From JBQLZO01 sp052168315 (lineage in GTDB: Bacteria > Planctomycetota > Phycisphaerae > Phycisphaerales > UBA1924): a stretch of DNA of 64,000 nucleotides. Numbering within the stretch: position 1 is the stretch's first letter; every line of letters starts with the position of its first letter. Shown piece by piece: positions 1 to 7,887 of the stretch. The notes beneath the pieces were generated by a model. The model saw only the letters and a list, made by a program, of their open reading frames with translations, was not told where the DNA came from and ran no database searches. The stretch spans positions 1 through 64,000 of the forward strand of contig JBQLZO010000056.1 of the NCBI GenBank assembly GCA_052168315.1. The letters run 5' to 3'. Both the position numbers and the translations under genes were made by a program.

Positions 1-1
1 G

Positions 2-862
2 CGCGAATCGATGGGGCTGGAGCGGGTCGTGGAACTGCTCCGCGAGCAGTGGGCCGATCGCCGCGTGCTGGAGACGGGCAGCGCGATCCGTCCGAGCGAT
101 GCGGCCTTGGTGACCGGCGAGTCGCTGAGCTTCGTGACCTCGCTGGGCGTGCTGTTCCCCGAGTGGCCGCTGGTGAGCGTGCAGTGGCGGATCGAGCGCC
201 TCTCCGAGTCGTCCGGCCAGGACCGCTTCATGCTCGTGTACGAGGAGCGCCGGATCTTGAGCCCGGGCGAGCCCGAACTCGTGGCGGTGCGCGACGAGCG
301 CGGGCGGGCGCTGGTTCGGCGCATGGTGATGATCGATGGCAGCGCCGAACTGGCGTGGCAGCGGTTCGGGCGGATCGAAGAGGATCTGGACGGGCGGGGC
401 GACGATGGACGCGATGCCCGCGGCGAGGGTCAGGACGCTCCGGATTCCCGCGCTGAGGACGAGCGTTCGGACGGCTCCGGTTCGGGCGGTGGCGGCGGGC
501 GCACCGAGGCGCAGCGCCCCGGACTCGGCGCGGGGACTCGTGCCGGCGGCGCGGTCGCGCGGGGGGGAGTCGGCGGCGGCGAGATGGGGGCCGGTTCGCT
601 GATCGATGAGATGGACATGCACCGCCCGGATCGGCGGACTGATCTGAGCGATCCGGATGTGCAGCGTTGGCGCGCGATCGAGCCCGGGTACGCCGGGCGG
701 ATCCCGGCGATCCGGCTGGTTGGGTTCGTGCCGCCGGTGATCCCGGCGTCGCGGACGCTGCGACTGGACGAGCAGCCGGCCGATCGGCGGGCGCCGATCG
801 ATGTCAACCCCGAGCAACAGGAGGCGTTTGCGTGCGTGCTGATCGTCGCGGGATCGCCCTGA
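2..862 (+). CDS. Type II secretion minor pseudopilin J-like protein, 5' end outside window
   Basis: The reading frame is open to the left edge of the window, so the N-terminus, where a prepilin methylation helix would sit, is missing. The visible part has a beta-rich stretch (SLSFVTSLGVLFPEWPLVSV and on), then a low-complexity Gly/Arg/Asp-rich insert of about 65 residues (roughly residues 133-198 counted from the ATG at 11), and a C-terminal segment reading AIRLVGFVPP. Assignment to GspJ rests mainly on position: the next genes are GspK-, GspL- and GspM-like, the usual J-K-L-M order of type II secretion operons. GspJ is a minor pseudopilin of the tip complex in the periplasm. The end overlaps the start of the next gene by 31 nt, implying translational coupling. 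The Gly-rich insert is unusual for GspJ. Family assignment is inference. Confidence 0.5.
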   Translation, partial: RESMGLERVVELLREQWADRRVLETGSAIRPSDAALVTGESLSFVTSLGVLFPEWPLVSVQWRIERLSESSGQDRFMLVYEERRILSPGEPELVAVRDERGRALVRRMVMIDGSAELAWQRFGRIEEDLDGRGDDGRDARGEGQDAPDSRAEDERSDGSGSGGGGGRTEAQRPGLGAGTRAGGAVARGGVGGGEMGAGSLIDEMDMHRPDRRTDLSDPDVQRWRAIEPGYAGRIPAIRLVGFVPPVIPASRTLRLDEQPADRRAPIDVNPEQQEAFACVLIVAGSP

Positions 863-1929
863 TCATCGTGGTGCTGGCGCTGGCGGGGGTGTTCGCGCTG
901 GTGATGCAGCTGGCGCTGGTGTCGCGGTCGGCGCAGGTCGAGTCGCGGGTGCTGATCGATCGGCTCCGCGATGAGCGGGATGCGCGCGCGGCGGCGGTGA
1001 TCGTGCTGGCGGGGCTGGGCGCGACGGCGCCGTCGGATCCATCGCGGGGCGGCGCGGGCGGCGATGGGACGGGCCCGATCGGCGAGGAGGGCGAGGATGG
1101 GGTGGAGCTGCCCGAGATCGTGCGGGCGCTGCTGCGCGAGGCGGGCAAGCTCGATGAGGTGGAAGGCGGGGCCGAGGAGATCACCGAGGAACAGGCCGAG
1201 GCGCGCCGCCGGGCCCGCCCGAGCCCCGGGGTGGGCGATGGTTCGGCGGCGCGGGTGCGGTTCCGGTCGCTCAAGGATGTGGGGCTCCCGATCGATCCGG
1301 TGCGCGTGGTGGTGGGCGAGCGCGCCTACGAGGTGCGGTTGCGCGATGCGATCGGCGGGCTGAACATCAACGAGGCCGACGAGCCGCGGGTGCGCCGATA
1401 CCTGGAGCTCATGGGCGTGGAGCCCGAGCGTGCGGCCCGGCTCGGCGAACAGATCGTGCGCTGGCGCGATCCCGAGTCCGGCCCGCTCCCCGGCAGCGCG
1501 GAGATGGAGCACTACCGCGCCAGCGGGATCGTGCCGCGCGATGGGGAGTTCGAAGCGCTCGAGGAGCTTCTGTACCTGCCGGACATGGACGCGGCGTTGT
1601 TCGAGTTGATCCGGGATGACCTGTGCCTGACCGGCGAGAGCGCGCACGCGGGCTCGGCGAGCGAGGCGGTGCTGCTCTCGATCGATGGCGTCACCGAGCC
1701 GATGGTGCGCTCGATCGTGGAGGCCCGCCGGGAGTTCCGCCTGACCGGGCGGGAACTGGAACGGATCATCCCCGGCACGCGGAGCGAGCTGCGCGATGCG
1801 CTCCGGGCCGAACCGGTGAATCTGATCGAGATCACCGTGCGCCGGGTCTCGCCGCCCGGGCCCGTGTATCGTGGGCTCACGGCCCTGGGCGATCGCGGGG
1901 TCGCGGCGATGGGGCTGAAGCTGGACTGA
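832..1929 (+). CDS. gspK: Type II secretion minor pseudopilin GspK-like protein
   Basis: GspK caps the pseudopilus tip with GspI and GspJ. The start is set by an AGGAGG at 819-824 followed 7 nt later by a GTG at 832, giving 365 residues. The N-terminus begins MRADRRGIALIIVVLALAGV, the short basic leader and hydrophobic helix of a prepilin-like protein (helix about residues 6-27). The middle carries the motif GGLNINEADEPRVRRYLELM followed by a W-R-D helix, corresponding to the GspK core GxxNxN and IVRWxD; a helix-hairpin-helix-like segment follows near residues 270-330. An acidic linker (about residues 60-110) is not typical. The gene overlaps the GspJ-like gene and precedes the GspL-like gene. 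Confidence 0.8.
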   Translation: MRADRRGIALIIVVLALAGVFALVMQLALVSRSAQVESRVLIDRLRDERDARAAAVIVLAGLGATAPSDPSRGGAGGDGTGPIGEEGEDGVELPEIVRALLREAGKLDEVEGGAEEITEEQAEARRRARPSPGVGDGSAARVRFRSLKDVGLPIDPVRVVVGERAYEVRLRDAIGGLNINEADEPRVRRYLELMGVEPERAARLGEQIVRWRDPESGPLPGSAEMEHYRASGIVPRDGEFEALEELLYLPDMDAALFELIRDDLCLTGESAHAGSASEAVLLSIDGVTEPMVRSIVEARREFRLTGRELERIIPGTRSELRDALRAEPVNLIEITVRRVSPPGPVYRGLTALGDRGVAAMGLKLD

Positions 1930-2008
1930 GCCGCGCCGCTGCGGGACGGAACGCGATGGAATGGATCGGATCGGGGCGGAGGCGGCAACGGATGGATCGG
2001 CGCTGAGC

Positions 2009-3394
2009 ATGGACCTGATTCCCTGGACAACCTGGTCGCTGGCGCTGGTGGGCGAGGACCTCTTCGTCGCGAGCGTGGGCGGCGGCCCGCTGGGCGCGCG
2101 GGCGCAGCGCATCGGGCGGGTCGAGGCGTACGCGCGGTTGAGCGAGCCGGAGCGCCAGGCGGCGCTCGCGCGGATGCGCCCGCCGGCGCGGGGCGGCGCG
2201 GGCCTCGGGAAGGCGCGGGTGTGCTTCGTGGCGTCCGGCGAGTTCGTGAGCGTGCGCCGGCTCGGCGTGGGCGTCCGGGCGTGGGCGCGGGCGAGCGGCG
2301 AGGTCCGTGGCTCGGTGGAGAAGCTGCTCCCGCTGAACGCCCAGACCGCGGCGCTCGGGCTCGTGGAGCGATCGGGCGCGGACCGGGGCGGCGCGGCGGG
2401 CGATGCATCGGCACCGGCGTCGGGCGCCGCCAGCGGCGGAGCGGTGGGCCAGGGGTTCGTGCTGGGCATGGACGATCGGGTGCTGCAGTCGCTGATCGCG
2501 CCGATCGAATCGGCCTGGGGTGTGCGGGTGGACGCGGCGCTGGGGTGGGCGCACGCGCTGCTTGGGCTTGGCGTCCAGAACTCGGAGCGAGCGATCGTGC
2601 TGGACGAATCGCCGCCGGGCGTCCCGGTGCATCACGAGCTGCGCGATGGATCGATCGTGCGTCTGAACGAGCCGGGGCACGCGCCGGCGCAGCGTGCGGT
2701 CGCGGGCGGCGCGCGGGTGCTGGCGATGCCCGGCGTCGAGATCGCGGGCGAGCTGGCGTCGGCAGCGCACCGCCTGGATGGGCACGATGTGGCGATCGCC
2801 GGGGCGCTGAGCGAGCGGGTGGCCCCGGAATGGATCGTGCCGCTGCGCGGGCGCCGGCGCAGCGCCCTGTCGCGCTGGGCGGCGGCCGCGATCGCCGCGG
2901 GCGTGGGGGTGGCGTTGATCGTCGGCGGGGCGCGCATCGGCGAGGCCCGGAGCGAGGCGGCGCTGGAGCGGATCCGCGTGGCGTCGGCGGAGATCGAGCC
3001 CGCGCTCCGCGAGGCCGAGGCGCGACGGGCGCGGGTGGAAGCGCTGGGCGCAGCGCTGTCCCAGATCGATGCGGCGTGGTCGCGGCGCGATGCGGGCGTT
3101 CTCGAGGCCTATCGCTCGCTGGTCGAATTCGTGCCCGCCGATGGGTTCGTGTACCGCGTGAGCATCGATGGCGATCGGGTGATGCTCGCGGGCGAAGCGC
3201 CGCGGGCCGTGGAAGTGCTCGAACGGGTCGAGGGTTCGGCACTGTTCGAGCGCGCGTCGATGCGTCCGCCGGCGAGCGTTGCCGAGCGTCCGGGGATGGA
3301 GTCGTTCGAGATCACCGCGATGCGGATCCGGACGCCGGGCGGTGCATCCGCGGGCGCCGGCGCGTCCGGCGATGGTGCGGAAGGGGGGCGGTGA
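2009..3394 (+). CDS. Type II secretion inner-membrane assembly protein GspL-like
   Basis: GspL-type proteins connect the cytoplasmic ATPase GspE to the periplasmic parts of the secretion machine. The sequence has a long cytoplasmic domain (about residues 1-285), one transmembrane helix near residues 288-308 (AAAAIAAGVGVALIVGGARI), and a coiled-coil then ferredoxin-like periplasmic part (EALGAALSQIDAAWSRRDAG, then a VYRVSIDGDRVMLAGEA-type fold) resembling PilN/GspL. An alternative in-frame ATG at 1961 would add 16 residues; a GGAGG at 1978-1982 lies between the two starts, so the choice is uncertain. The stop codon overlaps the ATG of the next gene. Assignment is from architecture and position rather than strong motifs. 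Confidence 0.65.
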   Translation: MDLIPWTTWSLALVGEDLFVASVGGGPLGARAQRIGRVEAYARLSEPERQAALARMRPPARGGAGLGKARVCFVASGEFVSVRRLGVGVRAWARASGEVRGSVEKLLPLNAQTAALGLVERSGADRGGAAGDASAPASGAASGGAVGQGFVLGMDDRVLQSLIAPIESAWGVRVDAALGWAHALLGLGVQNSERAIVLDESPPGVPVHHELRDGSIVRLNEPGHAPAQRAVAGGARVLAMPGVEIAGELASAAHRLDGHDVAIAGALSERVAPEWIVPLRGRRRSALSRWAAAAIAAGVGVALIVGGARIGEARSEAALERIRVASAEIEPALREAEARRARVEALGAALSQIDAAWSRRDAGVLEAYRSLVEFVPADGFVYRVSIDGDRVMLAGEAPRAVEVLERVEGSALFERASMRPPASVAERPGMESFEITAMRIRTPGGASAGAGASGDGAEGGR

Positions 3395-4080
3395 TGGACG
3401 GGTCGAAGCGGATGAAGGTGCTCGCCGGCGCGGTGCTGGTGCTGCTGGCGCTGGTGGTCGCCGATCGATACGGCGCGATTGATGCGGTGCGCGGGATGTT
3501 CGGGGGCGGCGGCGCCTCGACGGATGCGGTCCGGGTCGAGGCGTCGCTGCTGGCGCGGCAGCGGGCGCTGGTGGAGAGCTCTGAGGATTGGGAGCGGGCC
3601 GAGCGGGAGAGCGAGCGGGCGTGGGGCGATGTGCGTTCCGGAGTGGTGCGGGCCGACACGCGGGCTCTGGCCGAGGCGCAGCTGCGCGAGCGGGTGCTCT
3701 CGGTGGTCTCGACGGCCGGGGTGCGCAGCGTGCAGGCGGTGGGGGTCGCCACGCCCGGCTCGCCGGCGACGCGCAACGCTGAGCCAACGCCCAACGCGCG
3801 CGCCGGGCTGGCAAGTGTCGAGCGGATCCGGCTGCGGGTGTCGTTCGATGCGCCCGAGCATCCCAACGCGGTCGAGGCGCTGGAGCGGCTGGCGGAGATG
3901 GCCTCGCCGAGGATCCGGATGGAGTCGCTGACGATGAACGGCCCGGGCGAGCGGCAGGCCGGGGGCGGCGCGGTGGCGGTGACGGTGGAACTGGAAGCGG
4001 TCGCGCTGGTCGGGCGGGAATCGGGCGCATCGCCCGTGGCGGCGGTTGGGCGCACGGGCGCGGATGGGGGGCGTGGATGA
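3394..4080 (+). CDS. Type II secretion GspM/PilO-like protein
   Basis: This is a 228-residue bitopic membrane protein with a short basic N-terminus and one transmembrane helix (about residues 8-24, VLAGAVLVLLALVVADR). A coiled-coil rich in Glu and Arg follows, then a ferredoxin-like domain at the C-terminus, the GspM/PilO layout. GspM partners GspL in the inner-membrane platform. The ATG at 3394 overlaps the preceding TGA, and its own stop overlaps the next ATG by four bases (ATGA), so the operon is tightly coupled. Identification is by architecture and order; sequence motifs in this family are weak. Confidence 0.6.
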   Translation: MDGSKRMKVLAGAVLVLLALVVADRYGAIDAVRGMFGGGGASTDAVRVEASLLARQRALVESSEDWERAERESERAWGDVRSGVVRADTRALAEAQLRERVLSVVSTAGVRSVQAVGVATPGSPATRNAEPTPNARAGLASVERIRLRVSFDAPEHPNAVEALERLAEMASPRIRMESLTMNGPGERQAGGGAVAVTVELEAVALVGRESGASPVAAVGRTGADGGRG

Positions 4081-5246
4081 GCGAGCGATCCCGGAACACG
4101 CCCATGCGCCTCGGCCGCGCCCGGCTTCGTGCGGCGTCGCCGGCGGCCGCCAAGGCCACGGCGGCGGGCACCGCATGCGGCGTTGCGCTTCTGCTGGTCG
4201 GCGCTGCGGCGATGGGGTGGGCTCTGTGGCGTCCGATGGGCGCCGCGCCGGATGGAGAGGGTGTTCAGGCGAGCGCGCCGCCGGCGGTTCGTGCCCCGGC
4301 TCAAACGGAAGGGCCGTCATTATCGGGTGTTGAGTTGGCGAGGCTCAAGAGCGCTCACCCGTTCTCGCCCGGTCGGCGCCCGTTCGCGCGGGGGCAGATG
4401 GGAGGAGCGACGGAAAGTGCGGGCACGGTGGGCGAGGCGCCCGTCGCCGCACCGACTGCGGAAGCCGGCGGCACGGCGGAGGGCTCGGCGGGTGAGATCA
4501 TCGTTCTGAGCACGCTGGAGAGCGTGCCCGACAATGTGAAAATGGCCTTCCTGAACCTGCACCTGCACGCGATGTATCAGCGCCCGGTGTCCGGCGAGTG
4601 GATGGCGATGATGGTCTACAACGACCAGGGTCAGGATGCGCCGACGATGGTGGTCGGCGAAGGGCAGGAATTCACGGATCCCTCCTTCCCGCAGGCTCCG
4701 TGGCGGATCCGGCGCGTGGACATCTCGCGCGGACGCGTGATTGTGGCCCGGTCGGGCGTGAGCCTGGCGCTGGAACTGTTCGAGCCGACGGTGCCGCGTC
4801 CGGCGCTGTCCGGGGCGGGCGATGGCGCGGGGATGGAGGATGATGGGGTGATCCGGATCCTGACCCAGAGCGAGGAGGAGATGGTCTCTGAGCTGCGGGA
4901 GAACGGAATCAGCGAGGAGGAGATCGCGGAGCTGCTCGCGGACATGGGTCGGATCGCGGAGGGCGGGGTGGATGCTCCGCGTGCGGCGGTGGCGACGCCG
5001 GAGGTGATCGATCGGGTGGTCGGGCAGGCCGCAGCGCGTGCCGATGGGGCGGAACCCCCACCGGAGGGCGGGCTTGGGATCCAGGAGCTGCTCCGGATGA
5101 TGGGGACGGGTCGAAACCCCATTGAGATGCAGGAAGAGATGGAGCGTCGGAAGCGCGAGGAGCAGGAGCAGGGTGGGGATGGGGGTGGTGGTGATGGCGG
5201 GACGGGGGGCGGTTCGGGCGGCGGTGATGAGGGTGCGGGCGGGTGA
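4077..5246 (+). CDS. Type II secretion GspC/PilP-like periplasmic adaptor
   Basis: The 389-residue protein has one N-terminal transmembrane helix (about residues 28-50) and a Pro/Ala-rich linker. Next comes a compact beta domain (about residues 150-235) with the signature of a homology-region domain: MMVYNDQGQDAPTMVVGEGQ, then IRRVDISRGRVIVARSG. This resembles the HR domain of GspC or PilP, which links the inner platform to the outer-membrane secretin. The C-terminal third is acidic, then Lys/Glu- and Gly-rich, and looks disordered. It overlaps the GspM-like gene by 4 nt and is the last gene of the operon. GspC usually heads such operons, so a lineage-specific order, or a different platform protein with the same fold, is possible. 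Confidence 0.45.
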   Translation: MSERSRNTPMRLGRARLRAASPAAAKATAAGTACGVALLLVGAAAMGWALWRPMGAAPDGEGVQASAPPAVRAPAQTEGPSLSGVELARLKSAHPFSPGRRPFARGQMGGATESAGTVGEAPVAAPTAEAGGTAEGSAGEIIVLSTLESVPDNVKMAFLNLHLHAMYQRPVSGEWMAMMVYNDQGQDAPTMVVGEGQEFTDPSFPQAPWRIRRVDISRGRVIVARSGVSLALELFEPTVPRPALSGAGDGAGMEDDGVIRILTQSEEEMVSELRENGISEEEIAELLADMGRIAEGGVDAPRAAVATPEVIDRVVGQAAARADGAEPPPEGGLGIQELLRMMGTGRNPIEMQEEMERRKREEQEQGGDGGGGDGGTGGGSGGGDEGAGG

Positions 5247-5285
5247 GAGGCGGGGGCGGGTCGGCGGCGTGATGGGGTGCAGCGC

Positions 5286-5313
5286 TTGTCTGGTATGCGG
5301 GGGGTGCTACACT
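5286..5313 (+). promoter_or_regulatory. Sigma70-type promoter of the rplK operon
   Basis: TTGTCT at 5286-5291, a 16-nt spacer, then TACACT at 5308-5313. Transcription would start near 5320 and leave a leader of about 170 nt before rplK. The stretch GGGTGCTACACT is nearly repeated at the rpoB promoter (GGGTGCTACGCT at 8247-8258). This is a sequence match, not measured. Confidence 0.65.
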
Positions 5314-5441
5314 CTCCGCCCCGCGCTGGGGATCCGTCCGGCGCTGGTGGTGTCCCAAGGGAGCGGTTCGGCAGCCGCGTCCGCGGGGCGAGTTGGTCAA
5401 GAATCGGAACTTTGAAGTCACCGCACGAACCACTGGGCGTG

Positions 5442-5463
5442 CGGGCGGGTTCGTGCCCGTCCG
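5442..5463 (+). promoter_or_regulatory. Hairpin in the rplK leader
   Basis: CGGGCGGG at 5442-5449 can pair with CCCGTCCG at 5456-5463 (one G-U pair) around a 6-nt loop. It ends 11 nt before the GGGAGG ribosome-binding site at 5475-5480. L11 operons are classically autoregulated by L1 binding a leader structure. Whether this hairpin is that site is a guess. Confidence 0.3.
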
Positions 5464-5490
5464 TCGCCGGAAGTGGGAGGGACACACAGC

Positions 5491-5919
5491 ATGGCGAAGC
5501 GCGAACTCACGAGAGTGATGAAGATCATGGCGCCGGGCGGCAAGGCGACGCCCGGCCCGCCCCTCGGCCCCGCTCTGGGCGCTGCGGGCGTGAACCCCGG
5601 GCAGTTCATCCAGCAGTTCAACGCTGCGACGGCCGACAAGGGCGGCCTGATGATGGGCTGCATCATCAAGGTCTACTCCGACCGCACCTTTGAATTCGAG
5701 CTCCGCTCTTCGCCGGCCTCGGCGCTTCTGAAGAAGGCCGCGGGCGTCGAGAAGGGTTCGGGCACTCCGCAGGATCGCGCCGGCGGGAAGGTCACGCGTG
5801 AGCAGGTCCGGGCGATCGCCCAGGAGAAGCTCGCGGACCTGAACACGGCGGATGTCGAGGCGGCGATGCTAATGGTCGAAGGCACCGCCCGTTCCATGGG
5901 CATTGTGGTGGAGGGCTGA
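5491..5919 (+). CDS. rplK: 50S ribosomal protein L11
   Basis: L11 binds 23S rRNA at the GTPase-associated centre. The 142-residue sequence has the family hallmarks: the N-terminal IMAPGGKATPGPPLGPALG loop, GVNPGQFIQQFN, and a C-terminal rRNA-binding domain ending GTARSMGIVV. The start is chosen at ATG 5491 because GGGAGG lies at 5475-5480; an upstream ATG at 5473 has no ribosome-binding site. It heads rplK-rplA-rplJ-rplL. In most bacteria secE and nusG lie immediately upstream; here a secretion operon does. Confidence 0.97.
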   Translation: MAKRELTRVMKIMAPGGKATPGPPLGPALGAAGVNPGQFIQQFNAATADKGGLMMGCIIKVYSDRTFEFELRSSPASALLKKAAGVEKGSGTPQDRAGGKVTREQVRAIAQEKLADLNTADVEAAMLMVEGTARSMGIVVEG

Positions 5920-5922
5920 GCG

Positions 5923-6645
5923 ATGGCGAAGCAGAAGAAAGATCCGCTGGCGAAGCTCCCGAAGCGTCATCGCGAGAATGTCCGTGTCCGCACCGACGAG
6001 GTGTTCGCGCCGGGCGAGGCGGTGGCGAAGCTCAAGCAGTTCAAGGCGCCGAAGTTCGACCAGACGGTCGAGGTGGTGCTGAACCTCGGGATCGATCCGA
6101 AGCAGGCCGATCAGGCGCTGCGCGGCGCGGTCGCGCTGCCCAAGGGCATCGGCAAGTCGAAGCGCGTCGTGGCGTTCTGCCCGTCGGACCTCGTTCAGGA
6201 GTGCCTGGACGCGGGCGCGACGAAGGCCGGCGGCGAGGACCTGATGAACGAGGTCGAGAAGGGCTTCATGGACTTCGATGTCGCGGTGGCGACGCCGGAC
6301 ATGATGCGTGTGATCGCCAAGCTGGGCAAGGTGCTGGGCCCGAAGGGCCTGATGCCCTCGCCGAAGGCGGGCACGGTGACGAAGGACATCGTGCAGGCGG
6401 TCGGCGAGTTCGCGGCCGGCAAGGTCGAGTACCGGAACGACAAGACCGGGAACATCCACGCGCCGATCGGCAAGATGTCGTTCAAGGCCGAGGACCTGGC
6501 CGAGAACCTCGAGGCGTTCATCAAGACGATCGAGAACGCCAAGCCTTCGACGGTGAAGGGCCAGTACATCAAGAAGATCGCGATCTCCGGCACGATGACG
6601 CCGAGCGTCCTCGTGCAGATCCCGCAGGCGGCGGTGGTCGCGTAA
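5923..6645 (+). CDS. rplA: 50S ribosomal protein L1
   Basis: L1 forms the L1 stalk of the large subunit and is the usual translational repressor of its own operon. The 240-residue length is normal. Signature segments include the conserved region around KVLGPKGLMPSPKAGTVT and the C-terminal KPSTVKGQYIKKIAISGTM. The ATG lies 3 nt after the rplK stop with GGAGGG overlapping the end of rplK, so the two are translationally linked. Confidence 0.97.
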   Translation: MAKQKKDPLAKLPKRHRENVRVRTDEVFAPGEAVAKLKQFKAPKFDQTVEVVLNLGIDPKQADQALRGAVALPKGIGKSKRVVAFCPSDLVQECLDAGATKAGGEDLMNEVEKGFMDFDVAVATPDMMRVIAKLGKVLGPKGLMPSPKAGTVTKDIVQAVGEFAAGKVEYRNDKTGNIHAPIGKMSFKAEDLAENLEAFIKTIENAKPSTVKGQYIKKIAISGTMTPSVLVQIPQAAVVA

Positions 6646-6707
6646 GGGTTGGTCCCGAGTCTGCCGCTGCGCGGCATTGAGCGGGTCGGCCCCGCGAGGA
6701 GTCAGTG

Positions 6708-7253
6708 ATGAGCAAGGTCGTGAAAGAGTTCATGATCCGGGACTACCAGGACCGGGTCGGCGATTGCCAGGACGCCGTGCTGATCTCGATCCGCGGGATC
6801 CCGGCGAACAAGAACAACGCGTTCCGCCAGAAGCTGAAGCAGCAGAACATCCAGGTCACGGTGATCCGGAACGGGCTGGCCAAGCACGCGTTCGCGGACA
6901 GCGGGCTGAGCGGGCTGGGCCCGCTGCTCGAGGGCCCGAGCGCCCTGGCGTACGGCGCCGAGTCGGTCGTGGATGTCGCCCGGGCGCTGGTCAAGTGGAC
7001 CGACGAGCTCGAGCAGCTCGAGCTCAAGGGCGCGGTGCTCGATGGCCAGCTCTTCGAGGGCAAGGCCGGCGTCGAGCGGCTGTCGAAGTTCCCGACGCGC
7101 GACGAGGCGATCGCCGAGGCGGTCACCCTGATCCTGAGCCCGGGGCGCAAGCTCATGGGCGCTGTCAAGGGTCCGGGCGGGCGGCTCATGGGCATCGTCA
7201 AGGCGATCGAGGAGAAGCTCGAGAAGGGCGAGACGATCGCCAAGGTCGGGTGA
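6708..7253 (+). CDS. rplJ: 50S ribosomal protein L10
   Basis: L10 anchors L7/L12 dimers to the ribosome at the base of the stalk. The 181-residue protein shows KNNAFRQKLKQQNIQVTVIRNGLAKHAF in the rRNA-binding N-domain and a C-terminal helix (LMGIVKAIEEKLEKGE) that carries L7/L12. ATG 6708 is preferred over the adjoining GTG 6705 because GAGGA at 6696-6700 is well spaced. It is followed by 220 nt of untranslated sequence with two inverted repeats before rplL. Confidence 0.95.
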   Translation: MSKVVKEFMIRDYQDRVGDCQDAVLISIRGIPANKNNAFRQKLKQQNIQVTVIRNGLAKHAFADSGLSGLGPLLEGPSALAYGAESVVDVARALVKWTDELEQLELKGAVLDGQLFEGKAGVERLSKFPTRDEAIAEAVTLILSPGRKLMGAVKGPGGRLMGIVKAIEEKLEKGETIAKVG

Positions 7254-7304
7254 GCCCATCGGCGGCGCGATGGCGCCGGCCGATCGATGCCGGTTCGAAG
7301 AAGA

Positions 7305-7323
7305 CGCCGGTCTCAGACCGGCG
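7305..7323. repeat. Perfect 9-bp inverted repeat in the rplJ-rplL spacer
   Basis: CGCCGGTCT at 7305-7313 and AGACCGGCG at 7315-7323 flank a single C, making a 19-bp near-palindrome. With only one central base it would fold in RNA with a shortened stem, so it could equally be a protein-binding site. It is too short and lacks a U tract to be a strong terminator. Confidence 0.5.
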
Positions 7324-7382
7324 CCACCGGGGATGGGGATGGATCTTTGTTCTTCAGTTCCGACTGGCCCCTCGGGGTTAAA

Positions 7383-7399
7383 GGCCGAATGGTTCGGCC
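7383..7399 (+). promoter_or_regulatory. Hairpin upstream of rplL
   Basis: GGCCGAA at 7383-7389 pairs with TTCGGCC at 7393-7399 around a TGG loop. No T tract follows. In other bacteria the rplJ-rplL or rplL-rpoB spacers carry attenuators or RNase III sites that set the fourfold L7/L12 excess. This hairpin could serve such a role, but that is inference. Confidence 0.4.
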
Positions 7400-7473
7400 C
7401 CTCTCGGAGCGATGGACGGCGGGGCTGTCGGCCGCGAGCCGGCGCCGCCTGAGTTTGTGGAAGGTTGTGGATC

Positions 7474-7887
7474 ATGTCCGAAGCCGTTGCCGAAGCGAAG
7501 CAGTTCGACGCCGCCATCAAGGACCTGGGCGACAAGCTCGCCGGTCTGACCCTGAAGCAGGCCGTCGATCTGGGTGACTACATGAAGGATGCGTATGGCA
7601 TCGAGGCCGCCGCCGGCGGCGCGGTGATGATGGCCGGCCCGGCCGATGGCGGCGGCGCGGCCGCCGCCGAGGAGAAGACCGACTTCGATGTGATCCTCAA
7701 GTCCGCCGGCGACAAGAAGATCGGCGTGATCAAGGTCGTCCGCGAGGTGACGGGTCTCGGGCTGAAGGAAGCCAAGGACCTGGTCGACTCGGCGAACGCC
7801 AAGATCAAGGAAGGCCTTGGCAAGGACGAGGCCGAGGACCTGAAGAAGAAGCTCGAAGAGGCCGGCGCGACCGTCGAGCTCGCCTGA
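7474..7887 (+). CDS. rplL: 50S ribosomal protein L7/L12
   Basis: The flexible stalk protein that recruits translational GTPases. It has an N-terminal dimerisation domain (residues about 1-35, LTLKQAVDLGDYMKDAYGIE), an Ala/Gly hinge (AAAAEE), and the C-terminal factor-binding domain with KIGVIKVVREVTGLGLKEAK, ending EEAGATVELA. ATG 7474 is chosen because GGAAGG lies at 7459-7464. The 137-residue length is slightly longer than the common 120-130, owing to the N-terminus. Confidence 0.96.
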   Translation: MSEAVAEAKQFDAAIKDLGDKLAGLTLKQAVDLGDYMKDAYGIEAAAGGAVMMAGPADGGGAAAAEEKTDFDVILKSAGDKKIGVIKVVREVTGLGLKEAKDLVDSANAKIKEGLGKDEAEDLKKKLEEAGATVELA

